Of a stretch of DNA of 64,000 bases, positions 28,311 to 37,387 are shown in pieces; positions within the stretch are counted from its first letter, which is position 1; each line of letters begins with the position of its first letter. The notes under the pieces were generated by a model. The model did not search any database, was not told the DNA's origin, and was given only the letters and a program-made list of their open reading frames with translations. The position numbers and the translations under genes are program-made. The stretch is from Candidatus Berkiella cookevillensis (GTDB lineage Bacteria; Pseudomonadota; Gammaproteobacteria; Berkiellales; Berkiellaceae): assembly GCF_001431315.2 (NCBI RefSeq), contig NZ_LKHV02000001.1:2850758-2914757 (forward strand). Reading direction: 5' to 3'.

Positions 28311-29054
28311 CTACTTATGCTCAAATGCTAAATAACTACCGTGTTGCCTTAACCAATGTTCTGCCTGTTGATAGTCTGGCATTAACTGAGACACTTTATC
28401 CCAAAAACGCACACCATGATTTCTATAAAATAAATGGCAACACTCATGCGCAACGACATAATCCAAAACAAAGGCTGGCGCTAAAATCAAAACCCAATTG
28501 ATATGAATGTCTTCATGAATGCCGCAACTCCCCCATCGTGAAGACTGTGTTTTTACTCTAACACTCTTTGGCCAACGACCTAACTGCACACAAAAACGCT
28601 CTGTGCTTTGCAAAGCACGCTCCAAAGCCCATTTTTTGAGTGCTTTCAATAGGGCTGCTTGAATCACAGATTCATAATCTACCAATAGGGTTGTCACAGG
28701 AATTTGTACCACAAGCTGTTCTGACAAGTGTCGTACCTGAGGTTTACCACCCCCATAAATAACATGGATCGTTTTTTTATGCCCTTCAATACTTATACTT
28801 TCGCTGGGCAGGAAATGAGGCGGCCAAAATAAGTCAGCATGCTTTTTTATTCTAAGATGTTGTTCTTTTATCCAAGCACTGCTTGTACGCAAAAAGGCTT
28901 CAATGGCGGGCGTTTTGACATTTTTAGGGACAACCAACTCAATACCTTTTTGCTTAACACGCAAATGCAGTCTTCTAGTTCGTTGACTGTAACGAATCCA
29001 ATAAGGGATGGTTTCATAATCTACCTGGATAGTGCCCCGTTCATCTGCACCCAT
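28311..29054 (-). CDS. YgjP-like zinc metallopeptidase (DUF45/M48 family)
   Basis: A cytosolic protein of 247 residues with the zinc motif HECCH at 203-207 and a third ligand near His213 (NHGVRFW), preceded by SSRWGSC, the family signature. Homologues are often found beside restriction or housekeeping genes and their substrate is not established. ATG 29054 is preferred to a TTG five codons upstream. It is divergent from dam. Confidence 0.83.
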   Translation of the reverse strand: MGADERGTIQVDYETIPYWIRYSQRTRRLHLRVKQKGIELVVPKNVKTPAIEAFLRTSSAWIKEQHLRIKKHADLFWPPHFLPSESISIEGHKKTIHVIYGGGKPQVRHLSEQLVVQIPVTTLLVDYESVIQAALLKALKKWALERALQSTERFCVQLGRWPKSVRVKTQSSRWGSCGIHEDIHINWVLILAPAFVLDYVVAHECCHLFYRNHGVRFWDKVSQLMPDYQQAEHWLRQHGSYLAFEHK

Positions 29055-29160
29055 AACTTTATTTACCAACTTAAAAACTACCTATAGATTAACGATTAGC
29101 CTCTCGCACAAACGTGATAATATATAGCGAACCATTTGGTAGAAACAAATAGTATGTAAT

Positions 29161-30000
29161 ATGCACAAGTATGCCACAACTTTATCTCGGCCATTCTTAA
29201 AATGGCCAGGTGGAAAAATGCGATTGATTCAGGAACTGCTAGCTCATCTACCAGATAGAACACTGTTGGCTGAACCTTTTGTAGGCGCAGGTGCACTCTT
29301 TGCAAACACGCAACACAAACACGTTTTTATCAATGATATAAACACGGATCTCATCAATATTTATCAACAATTAAAGAAAGAAAAATTACGCTTTATCAAA
29401 GCAGCAGAATCATTTTTCTCTGGAAAATATCATAACGCGACTGCCTACTACGATCTAAGAGCCGAATTCAACGAATCAACGCATCCATTCAAGCGTGCTT
29501 GTTTGTTTTTATATTTGAATCGTCATGGTTACAACGGATTATGTCGTTACAACTCAAGTGGTTCTTACAATGTTCCTTTTGGAGACTATAAGGCGCCTTA
29601 TTTTCCCCATCAAGAACTACTCTTCTTCATTGAAAGATTAAAGAATGCTAGTTTGAGCAATTTGTCTTATGCTGATTTTATGCGCAAATTGGCTGAAAAA
29701 GAGAAACTGAAAGATATTGTGTTCTACTGCGATCCCCCCTATGCCCCCTTGTCAAAAACAGCCAATTTCACTGGCTATGCAGCTTCTAAATTTGAACTAG
29801 AAGATCAAAAACAATTGGCCTTATTGGGTCGCACACTCTATAAGCAAGGGGCTGCAGTCATGATCAGCAATCATGATTTACCGTTTACCCGAACACTGTA
29901 TAAGCCCGCCTATATCAAAAGCATTTTAGTGAAGCGTGTCATTAGCTGCAAAACCGATCTTAGGCAAGAAGTGAAGGAACTTCTTGCCATTTATACTTAA
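29161..30000 (+). CDS. dam: DNA adenine methylase (Dam, GATC)
   Basis: A 279-residue D12-class N6-adenine methyltransferase. SAM-binding segments FLKWPGGK (12-19) and FVGAGALF (40-47) and the catalytic DPPY (191-194) are intact, with the target-recognition stretch YLNRHGYNGLCRYNSSG typical of GATC-specific Dam. No restriction gene is nearby, so it is probably a solitary Dam for mismatch repair and replication timing. The origin-like region of this window contains six GATC sites. Confidence 0.93.
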   Translation: MHKYATTLSRPFLKWPGGKMRLIQELLAHLPDRTLLAEPFVGAGALFANTQHKHVFINDINTDLINIYQQLKKEKLRFIKAAESFFSGKYHNATAYYDLRAEFNESTHPFKRACLFLYLNRHGYNGLCRYNSSGSYNVPFGDYKAPYFPHQELLFFIERLKNASLSNLSYADFMRKLAEKEKLKDIVFYCDPPYAPLSKTANFTGYAASKFELEDQKQLALLGRTLYKQGAAVMISNHDLPFTRTLYKPAYIKSILVKRVISCKTDLRQEVKELLAIYT

Positions 30001-30028
30001 GTCTTTGCATGTATTGTCGGCGATGTTT

Positions 30029-30793
30029 TTAGATTGGAGAACCAGAATCAGCATTGATATTGCTGGCTTTTGATTCCTTTTGATGCTGTGACTCAGAGGG
30101 TTGCGGCAAATAATCCTGCTGCTTTGTTACCAAATAGTTCACAACTTTGACGAGTGACTCTTCTCCCCCCGTCATTCTAACAGAAGTTAAATAAGCACCT
30201 TTAGGACCTTGAACTAAAATAATAGGAATAGAGGTAATCTTATAGGCTTGAGAAAGTGCATTCGCCCACTTCTGTTTTCTATTCACTGAAAAAGAATCAA
30301 AGGATTTTTCAAAGTCTTCTGATGAAACGCCTTTTTTTACAAAAAATGCTTTGAGCGCATCTTCCGAACTGTCTGTCAGCTCATCGGTATGAATGGCTTT
30401 GAATAAAGGCTGGTGAATTTGCTCCAAAACATCTAAATCTTGAGCCAAATAATAAACCTTCGTCAAGGTGCGCCAGCTAGGCTGAAATTCAACGGGTACA
30501 CGCTGGAAATCAACATACAACGGCGCTGTATGCGCCCATGAACTTACAAAAGGATCGAGTTTATAGCACCAACTACAACCATAACTAAAAAACTCCACCA
30601 CTTGAACTTTGTCTTGTCCTTCTTGCCGAAAATTTTGAATAATATCGTTTTCTTTAACATCTTGTGTCAATGAGATGTAGTGCTTACCCTCAATATAATC
30701 TTGCGCTTCTTGTGCCACGTCTTGTGCGCAGCTGCTTAAAGAAAAAACAAAGAAAAAAACGATACTTAAAATAGATCTGCTCTTTAGGATCAT
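30029..30793 (-). CDS. dsbA: DsbA-type thiol:disulfide oxidoreductase, possible lipoprotein
   Basis: A thioredoxin-fold periplasmic oxidase of 254 residues. After an N-terminal hydrophobic segment there is a lipobox-like L-S-S-C at 19-22, suggesting lipid attachment rather than free release. The active site is CSWC (73-76) and the cis-proline loop is in TSIPIIL. The C-terminal ~30 residues are Ser/Gln-rich. Starting at ATG 30793 avoids overlap with the cytochrome c4 gene just upstream. DsbB is encoded at 14498-15001. Confidence 0.9.
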   Translation of the reverse strand: MILKSRSILSIVFFFVFSLSSCAQDVAQEAQDYIEGKHYISLTQDVKENDIIQNFRQEGQDKVQVVEFFSYGCSWCYKLDPFVSSWAHTAPLYVDFQRVPVEFQPSWRTLTKVYYLAQDLDVLEQIHQPLFKAIHTDELTDSSEDALKAFFVKKGVSSEDFEKSFDSFSVNRKQKWANALSQAYKITSIPIILVQGPKGAYLTSVRMTGGEESLVKVVNYLVTKQQDYLPQPSESQHQKESKASNINADSGSPI

Positions 30794-30824
30794 GACCTGA
30801 ATCACTTTGTTGTGCCCCTTGCGT

Positions 30825-31436
30825 TTAACGAAGTCCCTCAATATAACTACTCACCGCTTTAATCTCATCATCAGACATACGTGCAGCAATCTGCTGCATC
30901 ATTCCAGATGGATCATTTTTTCTGCTTCCATCTCTAAATGATTTTAATTGAAGCTCAGTATAATCGCTGTGCTGCCCTGACAATCGTGGATACTTAGCAG
31001 GCGCATTCCCCTTTCCGCTTGGACCATGGCATGCTAAACACGCTGGTATACTCTTTTCAAGATTGCCACCGCGATATATTTTTTCACCCAAAGCAACCCA
31101 TTCAGGCTTAGCTTGACCCGATGTTTGTTCTTCAGCTGCATAATAAGCAGCGATATCCGCAATATCTTGTTCAGTTAAGTTTACAATGATGCCATACATA
31201 GCAGGGTTACTGCGTGGTCCTTCTTCACCTTGTTGAAACTCTTTGAGTTGTTTAACCAAGTAGCTTTCATGTTGCCCTGCTAGCTTAGGCCAATTGGGCA
31301 CGACGCTATTGCCATTCACACCATGGCAAGCAACGCATGCTTCTACTTTCGCATTGCCAGCCTCGCTGCTACCCGTAACAGCCGCGCACGAGAAAGATAC
31401 GAGAAATAACAAAAGCAGGGGGAAACTAAATTTCAT
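30825..31436 (-). CDS. Dihaem cytochrome c4
   Basis: A periplasmic electron carrier of about 203 residues with a signal peptide (KFSFPLLLLFLVSFSCAA) and two cytochrome c domains: CVACH at 34-38 and CLACH at 133-137, each followed by its KLAGQH/RLSGQH segment. The family delivers electrons to cbb3 or other oxidases. ATG 31436 is preferred to a codon six residues earlier. The gene is upstream of dsbA and divergent from engB, an arrangement I recall from Pseudomonas and Legionella relatives. Confidence 0.92.
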   Translation of the reverse strand: MKFSFPLLLLFLVSFSCAAVTGSSEAGNAKVEACVACHGVNGNSVVPNWPKLAGQHESYLVKQLKEFQQGEEGPRSNPAMYGIIVNLTEQDIADIAAYYAAEEQTSGQAKPEWVALGEKIYRGGNLEKSIPACLACHGPSGKGNAPAKYPRLSGQHSDYTELQLKSFRDGSRKNDPSGMMQQIAARMSDDEIKAVSSYIEGLR

Positions 31437-31587
31437 TCTTATTATCCACGTCATTTTTATAGGCTATAATTGAGTTAACATGTTAAAATGCTGGTTATAG
31501 GTTGCCAACTTATACCAACATATTTAGATGCTGGTCAATATTAAAATTTGTGTTGGTTGTCTGTCAACTAATAGGTTTTTAATAACG

Positions 31588-32205
31588 ATGAATTATATAC
31601 CCACTGAGCCGACACTGATTGACTATTCAAAAGTAACTTTTATTAAAAGTTCTCCCAATCTTGAATTAGCCCCAAAAGACTGCGGTATTGAAGTTGCATT
31701 TGTTGGTCGCTCTAATGCGGGTAAATCAAGTGCAATTAACGCCATTGTAGGGCAGAACAAGCTTGCGCGCACCAGCAAAACCCCAGGTAGAACACAACTC
31801 ATTAATTTCTTCAGCATAGACGATGATAGACGTATTGTCGATTTGCCAGGCTATGGTTATGCAAAAGTGCCCGAAAGAATTCAGCAACAAATTGAAGAAA
31901 TTCTAAATACCTATCTTGGCCAACGACAATGTTTGCAAGGTTTAGTGCTGTTAATGGATATTCGTCATCCCTTAACCCCCAGAGATCACAATCTTCTACA
32001 AATTGCTCAAGAATGTAATCTACCTGTACATATATTACTGACCAAATGTGATAAATTAAAACGTGGTGTCAGCAATAACATATTGCTACAGGTTCGCAAG
32101 AATCTCACAGGTTACACCAATATGACTGCTCAAACTTTTTCTGCCTTAAAACAATTAGGCTTGGAAGAGGCGCGTCAGAAATTATCAGATTGGTTCACTT
32201 TTTAG
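31588..32205 (+). CDS. engB: Ribosome biogenesis GTPase EngB/YihA
   Basis: A 205-residue small GTPase needed for large ribosomal subunit assembly. G1 GRSNAGKS is at 40-47, G2 around KTPGRTQLINFF, G3 DLPGYGYAK at about 85-93, G4 LTKCDK. ATG 31588 gives the usual family length; the reading frame is open 20 codons further upstream without homologous residues. It diverges from cytochrome c4 and converges with polA, with a terminator between. Confidence 0.94.
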   Translation: MNYIPTEPTLIDYSKVTFIKSSPNLELAPKDCGIEVAFVGRSNAGKSSAINAIVGQNKLARTSKTPGRTQLINFFSIDDDRRIVDLPGYGYAKVPERIQQQIEEILNTYLGQRQCLQGLVLLMDIRHPLTPRDHNLLQIAQECNLPVHILLTKCDKLKRGVSNNILLQVRKNLTGYTNMTAQTFSALKQLGLEEARQKLSDWFTF

Positions 32206-32221
32206 ATTCTTTCAGATTAAC

Positions 32222-32258
32222 TTGTAAACGCGAAACACATCGCGTTTACAATATTTTA
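32222..32258 (+). terminator. Intrinsic terminator after engB
   Basis: TTGTAAACGCG (32222-32232) pairs perfectly with CGCGTTTACAA (32241-32251), an 11-bp stem with an 8-nt loop, followed on the plus strand by TATTTTA. It lies between the convergent engB and polA genes. Confidence 0.8.
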
Positions 32259-32263
32259 TATAA

Positions 32264-34954
32264 TTAGTGTGCTTCATCCCAATTCAAACCTGAACCTATC
32301 TCCACCAAAAGTGGCACAGATAGCTCCATACTACTTTCCATTGCCTGCTTAATAAGTTGTTTGGCTTCTTCAACACTGGATTGCTTGACCTCAAAGACCA
32401 ACTCATCATGCACTTGCATTAGCATGTTAATATCATCTCGACCTTTAATTGCCTTGTAGACTTGCAACATTGCGCGCTTAATAATATCTGCTGCGGTTCC
32501 CTGCATCGGTGCATTGATCGCAATTCTTTCTGCTTGCTTTCGACGAAGTGCTTGTTTAGCGTTTATGTCTGGCAAATACAAACGACGTCCTAACAGTGTC
32601 TCAACAAAACCTTGTTGCCGAGCAGTTTCCCTTATCGCATCCATGTAATTTTTTACACCCGGATAGCGCTTAAAATAAAGCTCCATATACGCCTTTGCCG
32701 CTCCCTGCTCAATGTCTAATTGTCGAGCCAGGCCAAAAGCAGACATGCCATAGATAAGACCAAAGTTAATAGCCTTTGCACTCCTTCTCTGCTCAGCAGT
32801 GACATCCCTCAAATCAACCCCAAAAACTTCGCTTGCGGTAAAACGATGTATATCTTCATTGGCCTGAAATGCCTTTAGCAAACCAGCATCTTGAGAGAGA
32901 TGTGCCATAATACGCAATTCGATTTGAGAGTAATCAGCAGATACTAATTCAAATCCAGGTTTTGCAATAAATGCTTGACGTATTTTTCGTCCTTCTTCTG
33001 TTCGAATCGGTATATTTTGTAAATTAGGATCGCTCGAAGATAAACGCCCTGTTGCAGTAACGGCTTGATGGTAAGAAGTATGAATACGACGCGTATTTGG
33101 GTTAATCAATAAAGGTAATTTGTCAGTATAGGTAGATTTTAGCTTACTTAAGCTACGATGCTCCAAGATCAGTCTTGGAAAATCATAATCATGCGCCAAT
33201 TCTTGCAGTGCCTCTTCTGAAGTAGACGGCGCGCCTTTGGGTGTTTTATGCGTGACAGGCAGATTAAATTTTTCATAGAGTATTTCCTGCAATTGCTTTG
33301 GTGATCCCAAATTAAAGTTGCAGCCTGCAAGCACATAAGCTTCCTCTTCAAGCACAGCCAATCGATGTGCTATCTCTTGGCTTTGAGCATTTAACTTCTG
33401 CTCATCCACCAACACACCTGCTTGCTCCATGTGATACAACACTTCAACCAAAGGCATTTCAAGCGCTTCATAAAGTGCTCGTAACTCTTTATTTTCTTTG
33501 AGCTTCGCTTGAAAATAGCGATGTAATCTGAGTGTCACATCCGCATCTTCTGCTGCGTACTGAGAGGCTTTTTCAACTTCCACCTGATCAAAAGTAATCT
33601 GCTTAACCCCTTTGCCTGCAACCGCTTCAAAAGAAATAGTTTCATAATTCAGATAGAATTTCGCCATACTATCCATATCATGACGCGTTTGCGTAGAGTG
33701 ATAACAATAGGAAGCCAACATCGTATCATGACTAATAGGCTCAAGCTGCATACCTTGATTATGCAAAACATGCATATCATATTTTAAATGCTGTCCAATC
33801 TTTTGAATTTTATTATCTGTAAAAATAGCTTTTAATTTATCTAACACGTAATCTTTGGCAAGCTGAGGAGGACAACCCAAATAGTGATGGGTTAAGGGGA
33901 TATAACAAGCTTTACCTTCCTCTATGGATAATGAAATACCCACCAAATCCGCTAAATGAGGATTAATGCTGGTTGTTTCTGTATCAACAACCACATAACC
34001 CACTTTCTGAATATCTGCGATCCATTTGTCCAGCATCTCACGCTCGAAAAGAGTCTCATACTGCGTTTGTTTGCTTGGAACAGACGCCTTGTCTGTAAAT
34101 GCTAATTCTTTTAACCAAGAATTAAACTCTAAAGATGTATATAATTCGAGTAATGCAGTGTTGTCGGGTGGCTGTACAATAAGATCAGAAGGCTGAATCT
34201 CTAATACCAAATCTGTTTTAATCGTAACAAGCTGCTTACCAATTGGCAAAAACTCCATATGTGCACGAAAATACTCACCTACTTTTCCAGTGATCTCATT
34301 CTGATGGCTTATCAAATTATCCAGTGTTTCATATTGATTTAACCATTTTTGTGCGGTCTTAGGACCTACCTTTGGCACGCCTGGAATGTTATCAACACTA
34401 TCTCCCATCAATGCCAAATAATCTATAATCTGATCGGGTCGCACACCAAATTTAGCTTCAACGCCTTTTTCATCCATGACAGTGCCTGACATGGTATTGA
34501 CTAACAACACACCGGGTTTAACCAGTTGTGCCATATCTTTATCTCCCGTTGAAATCAAGACAGCTAAGTTCTGCTGGTGACCCAGCTCACTTAAAGTACC
34601 AATCACATCATCTGCCTCAAGCCCTTCAAAGGCCAACAGTGGAATTCCCATGGATTGAATAATGTCATGCAAAGGTTTTATTTGAACGGCCAATTCTTCA
34701 GGCATCTCTGGTCTATTGGCTTTATACGCATCAAAAAGTGCATGTCTAAAATTTTTGGATTTTGTATCAAAGATAACTGCCAAATAATCTGGTTTTTCTT
34801 CTTTAATCAGTTTACGCAACATGTTTACAACACCATAAACAGCTCCCGTAGGCACGCCCTTAGTGTTGGTAAGCGGAGGAAGTGCATGATAGGCTCTAAA
34901 CAAATAAGATGAACCATCCACTAAGACGAGTTTTTTTGTTTCCTTTGGCTGCAT
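32264..34954 (-). CDS. polA: DNA polymerase I
   Basis: An 896-residue enzyme for Okazaki fragment processing and repair. The N-terminal 5' nuclease domain (about 1-290) has LVDGSSYLFRAYHAL and GDSVDNIPGVPKVGPKTA; the 3'-5' exonuclease domain keeps DTET (YVVVDTETTS) so proofreading looks active; the polymerase domain shows ADYSQIELR (motif A), RRSAKAINFGLIYGMS (motif B) and VHDELVFEV (motif C). Length is slightly below the 928 residues of E. coli. It is divergent from the homoserine kinase gene. Confidence 0.97.
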   Translation of the reverse strand: MQPKETKKLVLVDGSSYLFRAYHALPPLTNTKGVPTGAVYGVVNMLRKLIKEEKPDYLAVIFDTKSKNFRHALFDAYKANRPEMPEELAVQIKPLHDIIQSMGIPLLAFEGLEADDVIGTLSELGHQQNLAVLISTGDKDMAQLVKPGVLLVNTMSGTVMDEKGVEAKFGVRPDQIIDYLALMGDSVDNIPGVPKVGPKTAQKWLNQYETLDNLISHQNEITGKVGEYFRAHMEFLPIGKQLVTIKTDLVLEIQPSDLIVQPPDNTALLELYTSLEFNSWLKELAFTDKASVPSKQTQYETLFEREMLDKWIADIQKVGYVVVDTETTSINPHLADLVGISLSIEEGKACYIPLTHHYLGCPPQLAKDYVLDKLKAIFTDNKIQKIGQHLKYDMHVLHNQGMQLEPISHDTMLASYCYHSTQTRHDMDSMAKFYLNYETISFEAVAGKGVKQITFDQVEVEKASQYAAEDADVTLRLHRYFQAKLKENKELRALYEALEMPLVEVLYHMEQAGVLVDEQKLNAQSQEIAHRLAVLEEEAYVLAGCNFNLGSPKQLQEILYEKFNLPVTHKTPKGAPSTSEEALQELAHDYDFPRLILEHRSLSKLKSTYTDKLPLLINPNTRRIHTSYHQAVTATGRLSSSDPNLQNIPIRTEEGRKIRQAFIAKPGFELVSADYSQIELRIMAHLSQDAGLLKAFQANEDIHRFTASEVFGVDLRDVTAEQRRSAKAINFGLIYGMSAFGLARQLDIEQGAAKAYMELYFKRYPGVKNYMDAIRETARQQGFVETLLGRRLYLPDINAKQALRRKQAERIAINAPMQGTAADIIKRAMLQVYKAIKGRDDINMLMQVHDELVFEVKQSSVEEAKQLIKQAMESSMELSVPLLVEIGSGLNWDEAH

Positions 34955-35016
34955 GTTGAATTAACCTGTGATTTGAGTACTCAATTTTAACTTTGCATCT
35001 TAACACGAGAATGAAA

Positions 35017-35961
35017 ATGTCGGTGATAACAAGCATTACAGAAGGTGAGCTAACTGATTTCTTAAGTGCATATAACTTGGGTGAATTACAATCTTATCAA
35101 GGCATTACAGAAGGGACAGTCAATACAAACTACCTGCTCAATATCAATCATCAGAAATACATCTTTACTGTATTTGAAGTACTCAATAAAGAAACCGCTG
35201 AACACTATTTAACACTCACAGAATTCCTTTCCAAACAAGCGCTTTCCTGTGCCACCCCCTTATTAGACAATCATCAGAATTCAATTCGCTATATTAAGGG
35301 AAAACCTGCGTGCTTAGTCTCTTTTTTACCAGGCAAAAGCAATCAACATCCTTCGCCTGAAAATTGTCGACAAATTGGCTTATATTTAGCAAAAATGCAT
35401 ATTAATTCGCAATCCTTTAAACCCTTATCTAACCCTATGGGAATAGAATGGCGCACAGAACATGCTTTAAAAATATTTACCAAACTATCTCTTGACGACC
35501 AGCAATTACTTCAAGCTGGCTTGAATATACAGAAAAAAATTCATTGGGATTTATTACCAAAATCTACCATTCATTACGATTTGTTCAGAGATAATGCATT
35601 TTTTGAAAAAGACCAATTAACCGGCGTAATTGATTTTTATTATGCTTGTTTTGATGTGATGTTATTAGATCTTGCGATTGCTATTAATGATTGGTGTACC
35701 AACTGGCAAGATAAGAAATTCAATATAAGCCCAGTGCATTTTCGCGCTTTATTAAATGGCTATCAAACGATTCGCCCCTTCGAAACACTTGAACAACAAG
35801 AGCTACTCTTGTTCTTACAATTGATGAGCTTTCATTTTTGGCTAACGAGAACCGTCAATCAACATTTCCCACCAATCGGCGAATCTATTACGCTTAAAGA
35901 TCCAAATGAATTTAAGAAAATTTTTAAGAATTGGCTCTCAATCACTTCACTTAAGATCTAA
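35017..35961 (+). CDS. thrB: Homoserine kinase (ThrB, APH-fold type)
   Basis: A protein of about 314 residues with the aminoglycoside-phosphotransferase fold used by the Pseudomonas/Coxiella-type ThrB. It begins MSVITSITEGELTDFLSAY, closely the family start. The catalytic loop is HYDLFRDNAFF and the metal-binding motif GVIDFYYAC. It phosphorylates homoserine in threonine synthesis. In-frame ATGs at 34993 and 35011 are possible earlier starts. Other threonine genes are not present. Its 3' end overlaps that of the F-box gene by 11 bp, convergent. Confidence 0.88.
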   Translation: MSVITSITEGELTDFLSAYNLGELQSYQGITEGTVNTNYLLNINHQKYIFTVFEVLNKETAEHYLTLTEFLSKQALSCATPLLDNHQNSIRYIKGKPACLVSFLPGKSNQHPSPENCRQIGLYLAKMHINSQSFKPLSNPMGIEWRTEHALKIFTKLSLDDQQLLQAGLNIQKKIHWDLLPKSTIHYDLFRDNAFFEKDQLTGVIDFYYACFDVMLLDLAIAINDWCTNWQDKKFNISPVHFRALLNGYQTIRPFETLEQQELLLFLQLMSFHFWLTRTVNQHFPPIGESITLKDPNEFKKIFKNWLSITSLKI

Positions 35962-37138
35962 AACTCAATTGCTCAAACCGCTCTTTCAACTTTGTCGTTT
36001 CTAAATCTAAAGATTCAATATTTCCTGTGCTGCTTCTAGCTCTCTCTCGCATCGGCAAATAGCATGGCGCTTCTTCCAAATTTAAAGCCAAACATCTCAG
36101 ACCATCAATACGATCTTCTGCGCTCTCAATCTTAGTATGCAGCAATGAACGCTGTGTTTTTAGCACGTTCTTCCAATCAATACGTCTAAGCTTAAAAAAT
36201 TTCTTAATTTCCGATGACTGACATATTCTCAATGCATTGTGCTCCAAAAATATTTCTCCTAGCTTAGGCAATGTCGCTATTTCTTTGGGGAGTATTTCTA
36301 TACGATTATTGCCTAAATATAACCAAGTTAATGCTTGTAATTTTTCTATATCCTTGGGCAAAATTTCAAGCTGCATATTGCTCAATGCCAGCCACTTTAG
36401 ATTTATCAGATCAAAAAATTCTGTTGGTAATTTTCTTAAAAATCCATCACTCAAATAAAAATATTCAAGATTGGCAAGACGCCCAATACAACGTGGTAAA
36501 AAGCTAATGGGATTATCATACAGATTTAAAGACTGTAACGCTTCGAAACAATCTATATTTTCTGGCAAAGTTTCTAAACAATTATCCTGAAATTGACAAC
36601 GACGCACAGTTCGAAAATACTCTTCGTGCTGTGTGATAATATGTTCAGGCAGCCGTGATATACAAGATAATTCGAGATTGTCTGTGTTTAGGCCTTTTCT
36701 CAGTTGTCGGTTAATTAAACGGGCATTCAAAATATTTAATACACGATCAAATTGAACAATGTATTTCTCATCTCCTGATCTTTCAAAATGAAAATTTATC
36801 TCTGTGGCTTTCTTCAGTAATTTTATCAAAAATAATGTTTCAAAAGGTGTATTTCCTAAAATAGCTAAGACATCATTTTGTCTTGATTGGAAGAAAGCTA
36901 TCTCTTGTTTAAAACGGATAATACGACTTTTACAGTAATGATGGTAAGAATGTAACGTAGGCTCAACAGCAAGAGGTGCTGAAATTTCCAATAATTTTTT
37001 CTTCAGACTAAGGGAATCATCACTTAAGCGATAATTTCGATGCGCTGTTGCAGCAAACTGCAATCGAGCTTTTAAGGGTAGATACTGGGTGATGTTTAAT
37101 AAAAGTTCATCAGCTAACAAGTCTAACATCTTTTCCAT
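35951..37138 (-). CDS. F-box and leucine-rich-repeat protein, candidate effector
   Basis: A 395-residue protein with a eukaryotic architecture. Residues about 6-45 (DLLADELLLNITQYLPL then KARLQFAATAHRNYRL) fit the F-box consensus that binds SKP1 in SCF ubiquitin ligases. After a helical region come five leucine-rich repeats with Leu-Pro at 191, 214, 237, 260 and 283, an exact 23-residue period. The tail (about 330-395) is polar and helical. There is no signal peptide or membrane span. Legionella and relatives use such proteins as translocated effectors that redirect host ubiquitination; that role is inferred. The second ATG at 37129 has the better-spaced ribosome site (AAGGATGG). Confidence 0.82.
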   Translation of the reverse strand: MEKMLDLLADELLLNITQYLPLKARLQFAATAHRNYRLSDDSLSLKKKLLEISAPLAVEPTLHSYHHYCKSRIIRFKQEIAFFQSRQNDVLAILGNTPFETLFLIKLLKKATEINFHFERSGDEKYIVQFDRVLNILNARLINRQLRKGLNTDNLELSCISRLPEHIITQHEEYFRTVRRCQFQDNCLETLPENIDCFEALQSLNLYDNPISFLPRCIGRLANLEYFYLSDGFLRKLPTEFFDLINLKWLALSNMQLEILPKDIEKLQALTWLYLGNNRIEILPKEIATLPKLGEIFLEHNALRICQSSEIKKFFKLRRIDWKNVLKTQRSLLHTKIESAEDRIDGLRCLALNLEEAPCYLPMRERARSSTGNIESLDLETTKLKERFEQLSFRS

Positions 37139-37274
37139 CCTTGGAAAATAAAGCCCAACTTTTGTTATATGCTCTTAAATTAGCAAAAGCAATACTAAAA
37201 TAACGAACAGGTTTTTCCTTATCGATGAACATTGCGAATCTGGATCCCATTTTTTGAAGGGGGACGCGCACCTT

Positions 37275-37331
37275 TTCTTCTACAAATGAGCGTAGCGAAT
37301 GATTTTTTCCTCTACCAATTTTGGGAGAGGG
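37275..37331. repeat. Stem-loop repeat related to the 27.6-kb element
   Basis: On the minus strand an imperfect hairpin (CCTCTCCCAA...TTGGTAGAGG) is followed by AAAAAATCATTCGCTACGC and TCATTT, closely matching the AAAATCATTCACTTCGTTC tail after the hairpin at 27592-27613. A GGGGGACGCGC stretch adjoins at 37258-37268. It lies between uvrD and the F-box gene and covers most of that 249-bp gap. It may also act as a weak terminator for uvrD. Confidence 0.5.
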
Positions 37332-37387
37332 TAAAATGTTCACTTTGCGAACGAAAATAACACGATATAAAAGCAGATGGCAAAGCC

